Source: Fimbriiglobus ruber (GTDB lineage Bacteria > Planctomycetota > Planctomycetia > Gemmatales > Gemmataceae). From it: DNA of 64,000 nucleotides. The position numbers and the translations under genes were made by a program. Shown here in pieces: positions 18,488 to 27,391 of the stretch. How positions within the stretch are numbered: the first letter of the stretch is position 1; each line of letters starts with the position of its first letter. The stretch lies in contig NZ_NIDE01000003.1 of the NCBI RefSeq assembly GCF_002197845.1, positions 124,001 to 188,000 on the forward strand, read 5' to 3'. Under the pieces are notes generated by a model. It saw nothing but the letters and a program-made list of their open reading frames with translations. It did no database searches and was not told where the DNA came from.

Positions 18488-20143
18488 TTAGTTGCAGGTG
18501 TTCTTGTGGCAGAGGCGGGCGAAGAGGCCGGGCTTCTTCACGTGGCCGCAAGAGGCGGTCGACCCGCAGGTGGAGCAGGAAGCGGCCGCGCCGCAAGCGG
18601 AGCCGTAGCCGTAGCCGACGGCGGAACCGTAGCTGCCGCAGGCGGACACCGGGGCGGCGACCGGGACTTGGATCGTCTCGGTGTAGGGGACGGTCACGCA
18701 TTCGGTGACGGTCCGCATTTCTTGCGTCGGGACGCAGTCGACAACCGTCCGGGTGCCGGTCTTGGCCACGGTGCTGTAGGTGGTCACCGGGACGTCGATC
18801 GTCTTGGTCATCGGGACGACTTCGCAGACGACGCGGGTGGCGGTCATGGCAACCGGGACGCACTTGATGACCGGGACGTTCACGGTCGTGGTGACCGGGA
18901 CGCAGGTGTTGACGGTCCGGGTGCCGGTCTTGGCGACCGGGACGCAGGTGGTCACGGGAACGTCGACGGTCCGGGTGACCGGGACGACGGTGTTGACGGT
19001 CCGGGTACCGGTCTTGGTCACCGGGACACAGGTGGTCACGGGGACGTCGATGGTCCGGGTAACGGGAACGCAGGTGTTCACGGTCCGGGTGCCGGTCTTG
19101 GTCACGGTGCTGTAGGTGGTCACCGGGACGTTAACGGTCTGCGTCTGGACTTGTTGCTGCATGACCGTCCGGGCCACGGTTTGCATTTCGCACACCGTCT
19201 GGCAGGCGTAGGAGACGGCCGGGGCGGCCGCGGTCGCGCACCCGCCGCCGCACGGGGCCGCGGCGGCACACCCGCCACACCCTTGCGAGGCGGCCGGAGC
19301 GCCGTACCCGCCGGCGGCCACGCCGCACGGGTTGGTCGCGACCGGCACCATGACTTGCCGCGTAACCGGGACTTGTTGGGTCACGGTCGTCGGCACGCAG
19401 ACGGTGTACGACCGCGTCTGCGCTTGCATGGTGGTGACGGGAACTTGTTCCGTGTACGAGAACGTTTCCGTCTTCGGAACGATCTGGTTCTCGGTCACGG
19501 TCTGCTTCTGCGTCGTGGTCGCGTACGTCATTTCCGTGTACGAGAACGTTTCCGTCTTCGGAACGATCTGGTTCTCGGTCACGGTCTGCTTCTGCGTCGT
19601 GGTCGCGTACGTCATTTCCGTGTACGAGAACGTTTCCGTCTTCGGAACGATCTGCATCGAAGTGACCGTCCGCGGTTCCGTCACGGTCTGCTGTTGCATG
19701 ACCGTGTACGTGTACGGGACTTGCTTGGAAACTTGCTGGTACTCGGTGACCGTTTGCTTTTGTGTGGTCGTGACCGGAACCGTTTCGTTGTAGGTGTACG
19801 ACTCGTTGCGGCTGACTTGCTTCAACACGGTCACGGGGACCTGTTTGGTCACCAGTTCCTGACGGTAGCGGGTCACGGTCTGGGTCGTGAACGTCGGGGC
19901 CGGGGCGCAGGGCGCGGCAACCGGGGCCGCAACGACGCCACACGGGGCCGCGGCGTATGGGGCCGCGGCGACGCCACACGGGGAAGCCACCGCGGACGTG
20001 CCACACGAAGCCGTCGCGACCGGAGCCGCACAGCAGCTCGATTTGCTCTTGAAGATCCCGCCGAATGACAGCCCGGTGGCCGGCGTCATGGCCACCCACG
20101 CGGCGGCGCCGACGACGGCGGCCACAAACAAACGACGCTTCAT
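18488..20143 (-). CDS. YTV-repeat cell-surface protein
   Basis: Start ATG 20143 has AGGAG 9 nt upstream and gives a signal peptide ('KRRLFVAAVVGAAAWVAMTPATG'); the open frame continues further upstream without a leader. The 551-residue product has alternating cysteine/alanine/glycine-rich linkers (about residues 35-80 and 275-325) and long stretches of valine/threonine/tyrosine-rich repeats such as 'TETFSYTEMTYATTTQKQTV' and 'CVPVTRTIDVPVTT'. This composition matches the YTV proteins described from planctomycete cell walls (Rhodopirellula). Two repeat classes have the same 28-residue period; one is encoded by perfectly identical 84-bp units. A cysteine-rich C-terminus could allow disulphide cross-linking. 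A structural envelope role is inferred. Confidence 0.85.
   Translation of the reverse strand: MKRRLFVAAVVGAAAWVAMTPATGLSFGGIFKSKSSCCAAPVATASCGTSAVASPCGVAAAPYAAAPCGVVAAPVAAPCAPAPTFTTQTVTRYRQELVTKQVPVTVLKQVSRNESYTYNETVPVTTTQKQTVTEYQQVSKQVPYTYTVMQQQTVTEPRTVTSMQIVPKTETFSYTEMTYATTTQKQTVTENQIVPKTETFSYTEMTYATTTQKQTVTENQIVPKTETFSYTEQVPVTTMQAQTRSYTVCVPTTVTQQVPVTRQVMVPVATNPCGVAAGGYGAPAASQGCGGCAAAAPCGGGCATAAAPAVSYACQTVCEMQTVARTVMQQQVQTQTVNVPVTTYSTVTKTGTRTVNTCVPVTRTIDVPVTTCVPVTKTGTRTVNTVVPVTRTVDVPVTTCVPVAKTGTRTVNTCVPVTTTVNVPVIKCVPVAMTATRVVCEVVPMTKTIDVPVTTYSTVAKTGTRTVVDCVPTQEMRTVTECVTVPYTETIQVPVAAPVSACGSYGSAVGYGYGSACGAAASCSTCGSTASCGHVKKPGLFARLCHKNTCN
19450..19654. repeat. 84-bp tandem repeat inside the YTV gene
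   Basis: Two identical 84-bp copies (19450-19533 and 19534-19617) and a 37-bp partial third. Each unit encodes 28 residues of the YTV gene on the minus strand. Identity at the DNA level, including third positions, points to recent duplication or gene conversion. Confidence 0.9.
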
Positions 20144-20482
20144 AGAAGAAACTCCTGATGACGGGGACACAGGAACCGGGCCAGCCCCATATCCCTGGAA
20201 ACGGCACGGCCGGAAGTAGTGCGAATCGCACGGACTAGGCATCTTGCCCAGCCTGCCTATCTCCTGCACGACGAACAGCATAGGTACTAGCTTTAGGCAT
20301 GACAACTAAAACTCGTCCATCTTCTCCCATTTTTCCATCTTACCGAGTTCCGGTTGTGCGACGTGTACGCGGTCGGTGTAGTCGGGGGTAGCCGTTCCGC
20401 GCGGAATCACTTAGTTTGTTTCAAGTCGTATGCCACCCGCGGGCGCTCCGCCCGATGTATTCCCTAGAAACGGAGATTTCGG
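20144..20482. other. Divergent promoter region for the YTV and DUF1080 genes
   Basis: About 340 bp, more AT-rich than its surroundings around 20285-20345, between two divergently transcribed genes for exported proteins. It must hold both promoters, but I cannot place -35/-10 boxes reliably. No small ORF or hairpin stands out. Confidence 0.5.
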
Positions 20483-21223
20483 ATGTTTCTCTCCACGCAG
20501 GCCGTGATGCGCTGCCTGGTCGCGGCCGCCGCACTGGTCGTTTCCATCGTTCCGGTCGCGGCCGAGGACAAGAAGAGCGAAGACGGGTGGATCCAGCTGT
20601 TCAACGGCAAAGATCTGACCGGGTGGAAGATCCCGAACCCGCCGAGCGGGCACTTTAAAGAGGTGATCGAAAAGAAAAACGACGAGGGGAAAGTGATCGC
20701 GTTCGTGGGCGTGGAAAAAAATGGCGGCAAAGAAGTGCCGCTGTGGCGCGTCGAAGACGGGACGATCATCGGCGGCGGCCCCTCGAGCCACATCTTCACC
20801 GAGTCCGGCGACTACGACAACTTCCATTACCGCGTCGAAGCCAAGATCAACGACCACGGCAACAGCGGGCAATACTTCCGGACGAAGTTCGGCCCGGGCT
20901 TCCCGGCCGGCTACGAGACCCAGATCAACGCCACCCACGGCGACCCGATCAAAACCGGGAGCATCTACCCGGCCGGCTCGCTCGGCAAGTACAAGAAAGA
21001 CATCGTCGTCCTCAATACCGCCCCGCACAAGCCCGACGAATTCTTCACCCAGGAAGTGATCGCGGACGGCCCGCACATCACGGTCATCGTCAACGGCAAG
21101 CAAACGATCGACTGGACCGACCCGGACAGCACGTACACCAAGGGCCACTTCGCCCTGCAAGGGCACGACCCGGGCTCCGTCATGACCTTCAAGAAAGTTG
21201 AGTACAAGCCGATCAAGAAGTAG
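20483..21223 (+). CDS. Exported DUF1080 (3-keto-disaccharide hydrolase-like) protein
   Basis: A 246-residue protein with GGAGA upstream of ATG 20483 and a signal peptide ending 'VPVAAE'. The concanavalin-like DUF1080 domain fills the rest: 'GWIQLFNGKDLTGWK' opens it, then 'VEDGTIIGGGPSSHIFTE', 'FHYRVEAKINDHGNSGQYFR' and the closing 'GHFALQGHDPGSVMTFKKVE'. Family members are planctomycete and Bacteroidetes exported proteins; some cleave 3-keto-glucosides. It is complete and of usual length. It is transcribed alone and followed by two hairpins. Confidence 0.92.
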   Translation: MFLSTQAVMRCLVAAAALVVSIVPVAAEDKKSEDGWIQLFNGKDLTGWKIPNPPSGHFKEVIEKKNDEGKVIAFVGVEKNGGKEVPLWRVEDGTIIGGGPSSHIFTESGDYDNFHYRVEAKINDHGNSGQYFRTKFGPGFPAGYETQINATHGDPIKTGSIYPAGSLGKYKKDIVVLNTAPHKPDEFFTQEVIADGPHITVIVNGKQTIDWTDPDSTYTKGHFALQGHDPGSVMTFKKVEYKPIKK

Positions 21224-21239
21224 GAACGAAAGATCCGAC

Positions 21240-21260
21240 AAAACCGGTCATTCCGGTTTT
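21240..21260 (+). terminator. Intrinsic terminator after the DUF1080 gene
   Basis: Arms 21240-21247 and 21253-21260 pair perfectly (AAAACCGG with CCGGTTTT) around a 5-nt loop, 17 bp after the stop, and the stem ends in TTTT. Confidence 0.8.
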
Positions 21261-21277
21261 GATGCCGAACGACTGCA

Positions 21278-21321
21278 CCGGCCCCCGTCGCCGACCGAAC
21301 TCGGTCGGCGACGGGGGCCGG
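21278..21321. repeat. 21-bp perfect inverted repeat
   Basis: Arms 21278-21298 and 21301-21321 are exact complements separated by 2 nt. It stands 18 bp after the DUF1080 terminator. It may be a second terminator or a mobile palindromic repeat. Confidence 0.75.
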
Positions 21322-21665
21322 ATTCGTTCCGAAGTAGCAATGTCATGCCGAGGTTGTGCGTTTGTTCTGCGTTTGACAGAACTGTTGCCCGTGACATGTA
21401 AGGGGTTCTGGTTTAGCCGGTACAGGAAGTGTAGAATGTTGACGCGGTGAATTGCCTTCCTGACAAAGCCCATGCGCGAAGTCTTATCGCTCGGACCCGC
21501 CGTTATGCTCAGCTGACGACTTGCAAACCAACCCCGGATCGGCGACTGGGAATGCGAGAGCGTGTTTGGCATCGCATGATTTCGGGGTAAAACAGACTGT
21601 GCAGGCAGGCTCTCCGAACGGGTTCATCCGCCAACCAGGCCGGCAAATTCCTCGAAGGTGTTGCG

Positions 21666-22994
21666 ATGACAGGAGTTGATCAAGAGAAAACGGGTCTCGG
21701 CAACTACTTCATTGCCAATTACCCCCCTTTCTCGTTTTGGAAAGCGGATTACGTTCCAGACGCGTTGGCCGCGTTGAACCGGCCGCCGGTTCCGGGCACG
21801 CCACTCGGTCTGTATCTGCACATTCCTTTCTGCCGCAAGCGGTGCAAGTTCTGTTACTTCCGGGTTTACACCGACAAAAACGCCAAAGACGTCGAAGTGT
21901 ATCTGAACGCGATCCTCAAGGAAGTCGAGCTGCTTTCCCAGACCGCCTGCATTGATGGGCGAAAACTCGACTACGTCTACTTCGGCGGCGGCACGCCGTC
22001 TTACTTGAGTGCCACGCAGTTGCGCGGGCTCATGGAACGGCTCAAGGCCATCATGCCCTGGGACGGCGCCCGCGAAATCGCGTTCGAGTGCGAACCCGGC
22101 ACGCTCCAGCAACACAAATTACAAACGCTGAAGGAACTTGGGGTCACGCGGCTCAGCCTCGGGGTGGAAAACTTCAAGCCGGAGATTTTGCAGTACAACG
22201 GCCGCGCGCACCTCGAAGAGGAAATTCATCGCGCGTTCGGCTGGGCTCGGGAACTCGGGTTCGATCAAATCAACATTGACTTGATCGCCGGCATGGTGGG
22301 TGAAGACTGGGACAACTGGCGAAGCTGCGTCCAGAAAACGATCGCCCTCGACCCAGACAGCGTAACCGTTTACCAGATGGAACTGCCCTACAACACCGTC
22401 TTCTCGAAAGAGTTGAAAGAGTTGAAGGTGATCGGCAACGACGAGCCCGCGCACAGCATCGCCGACTGGCCGACCAAGCGGGCGTGGGTGCGGTACGCCT
22501 TCGACGAGTTTCAGAAAGCCGGGTACGACATCTCCAGTGCGTACACCGTCGTCAAGAATAAGGCAAAGACTCAGTTCGTTTACCGCGACGCCCTGTGGCG
22601 CGGGGCGGACATGTTCGGCACCGGTGTCGCCTCGTTTGGGCACGTCAACGGCGTTCACGTTCAGAACGTCGACACCTGGGAAGCCTACGTCGAGAAACTG
22701 AACAAGGGCGAGATCCCGTTAGGTCGTGCCTTACCGGTCACCGACCACCAACGGCTCGTTCGCGAAATGATCCTGCAGCTCAAAACCGGCCACCTGGACC
22801 GGGATTACTTCCAGAAGAAGTTCGGAGCCGACATCCTGACCGAGTTCGCAGACGGGTACGCCAAGCTCGAAAGCGAAGGGTGGCTGATTGTCACCCCGAA
22901 CGGGGTGGAATTGACCCCCGACGGGTTCCTGCAAATCGACAGGCACCTGCCGGCGTTCTTCGAGCCGCAACACCTCAGCGCGCGGTACACCTGA
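21666..22994 (+). CDS. HemN/HemW-like radical SAM protein
   Basis: A 442-residue member of the coproporphyrinogen III oxidase-like radical SAM family. The iron-sulfur motif is CX3CX2C in 'PFCRKRCKFCYF' (about residues 57-68), followed by the SAM-binding 'YFGGGTPSYL', 'FECEPGTL' and 'LSLGVENF'. The C-terminal region ('LVREMILQLKTGHLDRDYF', 'LESEGWLIVTPNGVELTPDG') matches the HemN C-terminal domain. True oxygen-independent HemN, the haem chaperone HemW and methyltransferase-type relatives share this architecture, and sequence alone does not separate them. No haem genes adjoin it, so I keep a family-level name. The start ATG 21666 is close to the leader 'LGNYFIANYPPFSFW', which is conserved in related proteins. 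Confidence 0.85.
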   Translation: MTGVDQEKTGLGNYFIANYPPFSFWKADYVPDALAALNRPPVPGTPLGLYLHIPFCRKRCKFCYFRVYTDKNAKDVEVYLNAILKEVELLSQTACIDGRKLDYVYFGGGTPSYLSATQLRGLMERLKAIMPWDGAREIAFECEPGTLQQHKLQTLKELGVTRLSLGVENFKPEILQYNGRAHLEEEIHRAFGWARELGFDQINIDLIAGMVGEDWDNWRSCVQKTIALDPDSVTVYQMELPYNTVFSKELKELKVIGNDEPAHSIADWPTKRAWVRYAFDEFQKAGYDISSAYTVVKNKAKTQFVYRDALWRGADMFGTGVASFGHVNGVHVQNVDTWEAYVEKLNKGEIPLGRALPVTDHQRLVREMILQLKTGHLDRDYFQKKFGADILTEFADGYAKLESEGWLIVTPNGVELTPDGFLQIDRHLPAFFEPQHLSARYT

Positions 22995-23018
22995 TTTAAG
23001 GCTGCGAGTCGACGGATG

Positions 23019-23065
23019 ACGCGTGTGGGCCGCCGAGAGAACCTCTCTCGGCGGCCCACACGCGT
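23019..23065. terminator. Bidirectional terminator, 22-bp perfect stem
   Basis: Arms 23019-23040 and 23044-23065 are exact complements around a 3-nt loop, directly between the convergent radical SAM gene (+) and DUF1501 gene (-). The right arm abuts the DUF1501 stop codon. TTT follows on the plus strand. Confidence 0.85.
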
Positions 23066-24475
23066 TTAGGAGGGTCGAGTCAGGATTTCTGTCACCACGC
23101 GCCCGCCGTGGCTGATCGGAATCGGCCGCGTAGTGTGGTCCGGGACGGTTCCCTCCGGGTCGACGCCGACGAGGTGATACACCGTGGCCGCCAGATCGCC
23201 CGGCGTGACCGGGTGATCGACGGGATACGCCGCGGACTTGTCGGACTTGCCGTGAACGCACCCTTCCTTGATTCCACCACCAACTAGCAGGCAGAAGCCG
23301 CACTGCGGCCAGTGGTCGCGCCCGGCGGCCGCGTTCACCCGCGGCGTCCGCCCCATGTCGCCCTGAACCATCACGAGCGTCGAATCCAACAACCCCCGGT
23401 CGCGCAGATCGTCAATCAGTGCGGACACGGCGCGGTCGAGGAACGGCAGGAGCAGGTGCTTCAGCATCTTGAAGTTGTTGCTGTGCGTGTCCCAGTGTCC
23501 GCTCGCCTTCGCCTCCGTGTGGACGGTCACGAACGTGACCCCGGACTCGACCAACCGCCGGGCAAGGAGAACGCTCGAGCCGAACAGGTCGCGGCCGTAG
23601 CGGTCGCGGGCCGCCGGTGCTTCTCGGCCCACGTCGAACGCCCGCCGCGCGCCGGGCGACATCAACAGCTCGAACGCCCGCCGCCGGCTGTCGACCATCC
23701 CGCGGGTGCCGGCCACCTGTGCGGCCTGCGCGTCGATCTGGCTCACGAGCGTCCGCCGGCGGTCGAGGGCGTCGAGCGTGATCGTTCCCTCCGGCTTGGG
23801 AAGGTCGGGCTCGCCCATCGCCTGAAGGGTGTGGTCGTAAAAGTCGCGATCCGCGTTGACCTCGCGGGACCACTTCGGTGCGCACGTGCTAAACACGGGG
23901 TCGAACGCCGACCCGAGGTAGCCGCCGTAAGGTCCGGCGCGTCGCAACCCCTGACTGTAGCCCGGAAAGGCCGGGAGCATGACGTAGCCCGGCATCTGCG
24001 TCCCGCGACCGACGCCGAAGTATTGGCAGATCGACGGAATGCTCGGGTGGTTGGTCGGCTTCGAGTAGTAATCGACCTGGTCTTGCCCGCCGGTGTACCC
24101 GGTCATGACGGCGTAAGGATTGTGGCTGTTGTACCCGTGCGACAGGGTCCGAATTGTGCAAAAACGGTCGGCTCTTCGCGCGAGTTCGGGCAGGTGTTCG
24201 CAAAACCGTACGCCCGGCAGCGCGGTCGGAATTGTGCCGAACTCCCCGCGAACCTCCGGCGGCGCGGCCGGTTTGGGGTCGAACGTGTCGATGTGGCTCG
24301 GGCCGCCGAACAGGTCGATGAGGATGACCGCCCGCGCGGGCGGACCGGCCCCACCGGACGCGCGGGCAGACCGCGGCAGCGCGGCCGTCAGGGCGGCGAG
24401 CGAGCCCGCGCGAAGCAGATCCCGACGGCTCAAGCCGTCGCAAGCTGTCGAAGAATGACCGAGAATACGGAGCAT
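23066..24475 (-). CDS. DUF1501 domain-containing protein (Tat-exported)
   Basis: Start ATG 24475 gives the leader 'LSRRDLLRAGSLAALTAAL', a Tat signal; the frame is open to 24517 but the extra residues are not leader-like. The 469-residue protein has the DUF1501 landmarks 'VILIDLFGGPSHIDTFDPKP', 'SGVTFVTVHTEAKASGHWDT', 'GRTPRV', 'GRDHWPQCGFCLLVGGG' and 'GDLAATVYHLVGVDPEGTV'. It is one of three DUF1501 genes in the window and the second without a DUF1549/DUF1553 gene beside it. The catalytic role of the family is not established. Confidence 0.93.
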   Translation of the reverse strand: MLRILGHSSTACDGLSRRDLLRAGSLAALTAALPRSARASGGAGPPARAVILIDLFGGPSHIDTFDPKPAAPPEVRGEFGTIPTALPGVRFCEHLPELARRADRFCTIRTLSHGYNSHNPYAVMTGYTGGQDQVDYYSKPTNHPSIPSICQYFGVGRGTQMPGYVMLPAFPGYSQGLRRAGPYGGYLGSAFDPVFSTCAPKWSREVNADRDFYDHTLQAMGEPDLPKPEGTITLDALDRRRTLVSQIDAQAAQVAGTRGMVDSRRRAFELLMSPGARRAFDVGREAPAARDRYGRDLFGSSVLLARRLVESGVTFVTVHTEAKASGHWDTHSNNFKMLKHLLLPFLDRAVSALIDDLRDRGLLDSTLVMVQGDMGRTPRVNAAAGRDHWPQCGFCLLVGGGIKEGCVHGKSDKSAAYPVDHPVTPGDLAATVYHLVGVDPEGTVPDHTTRPIPISHGGRVVTEILTRPS

Positions 24476-24724
24476 AAGAAGAGGCTCCGGGCGGGGCAGG
24501 TATGGCGGGCGGCGCACATGACGCCGTGGTTTCGGCAGGTAAAGATGAGAGTACCCCCTACTATTGCGGCGATCAAGCCACCAGAACCTTTTTTCGCATT
24601 ACGTACCGACACACATTTCGCATTTTGCATTCAGCAGATCGACACCCGCGCACCGACGGCATTCGGCGACCTTGCGTGGGACACCGGTGGTGGAGATAAT
24701 CCCTCTGTAACTAGGGGGTTGATC

Positions 24725-25426
24725 ATGCCGCTGAACGACTGGCGGGACGAGCGGGAGTGGGACGGCGTTCACCTCCTCTGGCTGGCGCAGCTGTTGGACT
24801 GGGTCCAACCCCGCCTGCCGCCCGGTTTCCGGGCCTACGTCGGTTCCGTGCCGGCCCTGACTCTGGAGACCGGCGACGGCAAGCCCGATGTCACCGTCCG
24901 CGGATGGCGCGGACCGCCGGTCGCCCCCCCGGGTCCCGCTGTCGCGTTGGCACCCGACCGCGAGACCGTGGCCGCGTTCACGCCCGATTCCCAGCGCGCC
25001 CTCCACGTCGATTGGCACGGGCAGTTGATCGCGGCGATCGAGTTGGTGTCCCCGCGGAACAAGGACAGGCTGGACGCGAAGGCGCGGTACGCCCGGCGGT
25101 ATCTCGGATACCTACGACAGGGGGTCCACCTGATGCTGGTCGACGTGTTCTCGCAGCCGGCTGGGTTCTCGTTTGCGGACACGATGTCCGACGACCTCGG
25201 GTTGGGGGAGCCGCCCACCCCGCCGCCGTTCGCGGTCAGCTACCGGGTCGGCGCCCCGGTCCCCCATGGCGAAGCGATGGGCACTCCGGTCGCCCTGTGG
25301 CGGCGGCCCCTCGGAGTCGGTCAGCCGCTGCCGGAGGTGCCGCTGCCGTTAGACGAGGACACAGCGGTCGTGATTGATTTGGAGGCCACGTACCACCAAG
25401 CGGCGAGGCGCGTATATCTCGGATGA
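24725..25426 (+). CDS. DUF4058 family protein
   Basis: A 233-residue cytosolic protein starting at ATG 24725; the frame is open far upstream only because it runs antisense to the DUF1501 gene. It matches the short planctomycete/cyanobacterial DUF4058 type: 'MPLNDWRDEREWDGVHLLWL', 'IAAIELVSPRNKDRLDAKAR', 'YLRQGVHLMLVDVFSQP' and 'VIDLEATYHQAARRVYL'. The central 'ELVSPRNK' segment resembles the PD-(D/E)XK-like core suggested for the family, but no activity has been shown. It has its own transcription unit, divergent from the DUF1501 gene. Confidence 0.85.
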   Translation: MPLNDWRDEREWDGVHLLWLAQLLDWVQPRLPPGFRAYVGSVPALTLETGDGKPDVTVRGWRGPPVAPPGPAVALAPDRETVAAFTPDSQRALHVDWHGQLIAAIELVSPRNKDRLDAKARYARRYLGYLRQGVHLMLVDVFSQPAGFSFADTMSDDLGLGEPPTPPPFAVSYRVGAPVPHGEAMGTPVALWRRPLGVGQPLPEVPLPLDEDTAVVIDLEATYHQAARRVYLG

Positions 25427-25531
25427 GGGAGGCCCGGCCGACCCAGGAACGTCATTGAGAGATGACAAATCGTTGCGAACTCTCGGCGCGCATCACGGCG
25501 GCGCATGCGACGGTAAGCCTTGTTCGAGCCG

Positions 25532-27142
25532 TCACGGCAACACGACTTCCCGTTCGCTCGGCGCGTCGCCGGGTTTGATGTCGACGAGCGTCAGCTTGAG
25601 CGGCGCCTTGCCCGCGGCCGCGGGCAGGGCTTCGCCGTAGAACTCGGCCGGCGTGGCGACCGGGACGTTGTTCACGCGGGTGACAAGCCACTGATTCTTT
25701 ATGTCGCCTAACGGCGTCAACCGGCGTTCGGCGGGGCTCCCCGCTTCCAGGTCGCGGATCATCACCCCGGGCGGCAGGATCACGTCCCGGGCCTGGGGGT
25801 CTTGAGCCTTGATCAGTTGCATCAGAAGCACGCTACTGTAGTCGACCCGGAGGCCGTAAATCGAGGGTGGGTTGGTCGACACGATTCTGGCCATCTTGTG
25901 AAGAAATTTGGTCAGAACGACATCGACCGCGCGGGACTGGCCGTCGCGGACGACCGTCAATCTCACCTTGGTCCCGGCCAGGGCCGCCCCGACGTGCAGG
26001 AACAAGTCGTCCTGCTCGCGGACGGGGTTGCCGTCGATGCCGATGATCAAATCGGCCGCGGTCAATCCGGCCCGGGCGGCCGGGGTTCCCGGACTGACCG
26101 AACTGATCGGGAGCCCGCGGTCGAACCGTGCGGTGTTAGCCAGCCCGACGGACACGCCCAAAAAGCCGTACTCGACCTCTTTCCCTTCGGCCAGCACCCC
26201 GATGATCCGCCGGTAGTTCGTGTCCATCGGGATGGCGAACCCGCCGGCCGTTTCGATCCCGGTGACCGCGGCCATCGGCGTCGTCAGCCCGACGAGTTCC
26301 CCGTCGAAGTTCAAAAGGGCTGCCCCGCTGCAGCCGATCGTGACCCGGGCGTCGGTTTGGAGCAGGCTGCCGTACTGATAAAGAGCCCGGTCGGCCTGAG
26401 CGTCGCCGAACGGGCCGGGCGTGCGCTCAGCGCCCGCCCGCCGGCGGACGTTACTCAAAATCCCCCACGACGCGCTCGGCGTCCCGTCCGCGAACCCGGC
26501 GGCCTGCGGGTGCCCCAGTGAGATGACCCACATGCCCCTGGCAACACTCGGCTTTTCACCGTTCGGGCCGGGCGTGAGGCGGACGGCGGCCATCTTGATT
26601 GCCCGGAGACCGGGCACCGGGTCGATCAACTTCAGGACAGCGAGATCGCTCCGCGCGTCGGCCGCGAAGATGTCCGCGTAAGACCCCCTGCCCGAAGACG
26701 AGCGGACGTAAATTTTCGTGGCCGATTCGATCAGGTGGTACGCGGTCAGCACCAGGCCGTTTCGGTCGTCCAAAACGACCCCGGACCCGAACTGGTTGTC
26801 GGGGATGTTTTGCGGATCGCTCAGGTCGAGTTTGGGGTCGATACCGCTGAACCCGGCCCCGCCCGGAAAGCCCAGGGGTCGCACCTGCCGCACGACGTCC
26901 GCGACCGGGTATCGACCCAGGCGCCCTTGAGGCAAGCGGTCGGACGCCGGCAACGGCGGGTATTTTTTGTGCGAAACGACAACCGCCACGACGCCCGGTT
27001 CGGCCGCGTCGATCACCTGCTTGAGGTGTTGCTCGATGGCCTTAACTTTGTCCCGGGCCGCCCCGTCGTCGCCGCGGGCGTCGACCGGCACGACGGCAAA
27101 CAGCATAAATAAAGACACCAACCCGATAACTCGACCATGCAT
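25532..27142 (-). CDS. Exported HtrA/DegP-like serine protease with two PDZ-like domains
   Basis: A 536-residue protein with a signal peptide (1-22, 'LVSLFMLFAVVPVDA'). The trypsin-like domain has the triad His136 in 'LTAYHLIES', Asp166 in 'ARSDLAVLK' and Ser272 in 'TIGCSGAALLN'; the usual GNSGG reads GCSGA. A PDZ domain at about 335-415 ('GLPISSVSPGTPAARAGLTA') and a second at about 470-530 follow ('VMIRDLEAGSPAERR'). The order signal-protease-PDZ-PDZ is that of DegP/DegQ, periplasmic quality-control proteases, though the substitutions around the nucleophile leave activity to be shown. It lies alone on the minus strand. Confidence 0.88.
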   Translation of the reverse strand: MHGRVIGLVSLFMLFAVVPVDARGDDGAARDKVKAIEQHLKQVIDAAEPGVVAVVVSHKKYPPLPASDRLPQGRLGRYPVADVVRQVRPLGFPGGAGFSGIDPKLDLSDPQNIPDNQFGSGVVLDDRNGLVLTAYHLIESATKIYVRSSSGRGSYADIFAADARSDLAVLKLIDPVPGLRAIKMAAVRLTPGPNGEKPSVARGMWVISLGHPQAAGFADGTPSASWGILSNVRRRAGAERTPGPFGDAQADRALYQYGSLLQTDARVTIGCSGAALLNFDGELVGLTTPMAAVTGIETAGGFAIPMDTNYRRIIGVLAEGKEVEYGFLGVSVGLANTARFDRGLPISSVSPGTPAARAGLTAADLIIGIDGNPVREQDDLFLHVGAALAGTKVRLTVVRDGQSRAVDVVLTKFLHKMARIVSTNPPSIYGLRVDYSSVLLMQLIKAQDPQARDVILPPGVMIRDLEAGSPAERRLTPLGDIKNQWLVTRVNNVPVATPAEFYGEALPAAAGKAPLKLTLVDIKPGDAPSEREVVLP

Positions 27143-27391
27143 GAGCGCGACTCGTGGGGTGCCGAGGGATGAGCCCGGAGTCCGGAGGAGAACGGCACCC
27201 AGTCTTTCTACCCCATTGTCACCTCCGATGCCAGAACTCTGCGGCGTAATCTCCCGCTCTCCCGCCCGAGGGTTGGTTCGCCGAAATGAACTTTGACCGA
27301 CGGCCGGCGCGAGTGTCCCGTCGCCGAATCGTCACCCCGCCTGGATATGATGGTATCGGAGCGAGTTGCGATACGCGGTGCGGGGTCCGAC

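Larger units (their letters stand above)
21224..21665. other. Intergenic region with two hairpins, otherwise empty
   Basis: About 440 bp. The first 100 bp hold a terminator and a strong perfect inverted repeat. From 21322 to 21665 the sequence is less GC-rich than coding DNA and should contain the promoter of the radical SAM gene; no gene is supported there. Confidence 0.5.

Noticed and set aside
19440-19660. CRISPR-like direct repeats
   Set aside because: The repeats are contiguous, without spacers, and lie in a coding sequence with a 28-codon period.
18440-20068. Long plus-strand ORF opposite the YTV gene
   Set aside because: It is a shadow of the Val/Thr repeat codons on the minus strand; translation is Gly/Asp/His-rich low complexity with no start signal, while the minus frame has a ribosome site, signal peptide and family match.
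23312-24724. Upstream extension of the DUF4058 frame
   Set aside because: This part is antisense to the DUF1501 gene and has Arg/Pro-rich shadow composition; the DUF4058 homology starts at ATG 24725.
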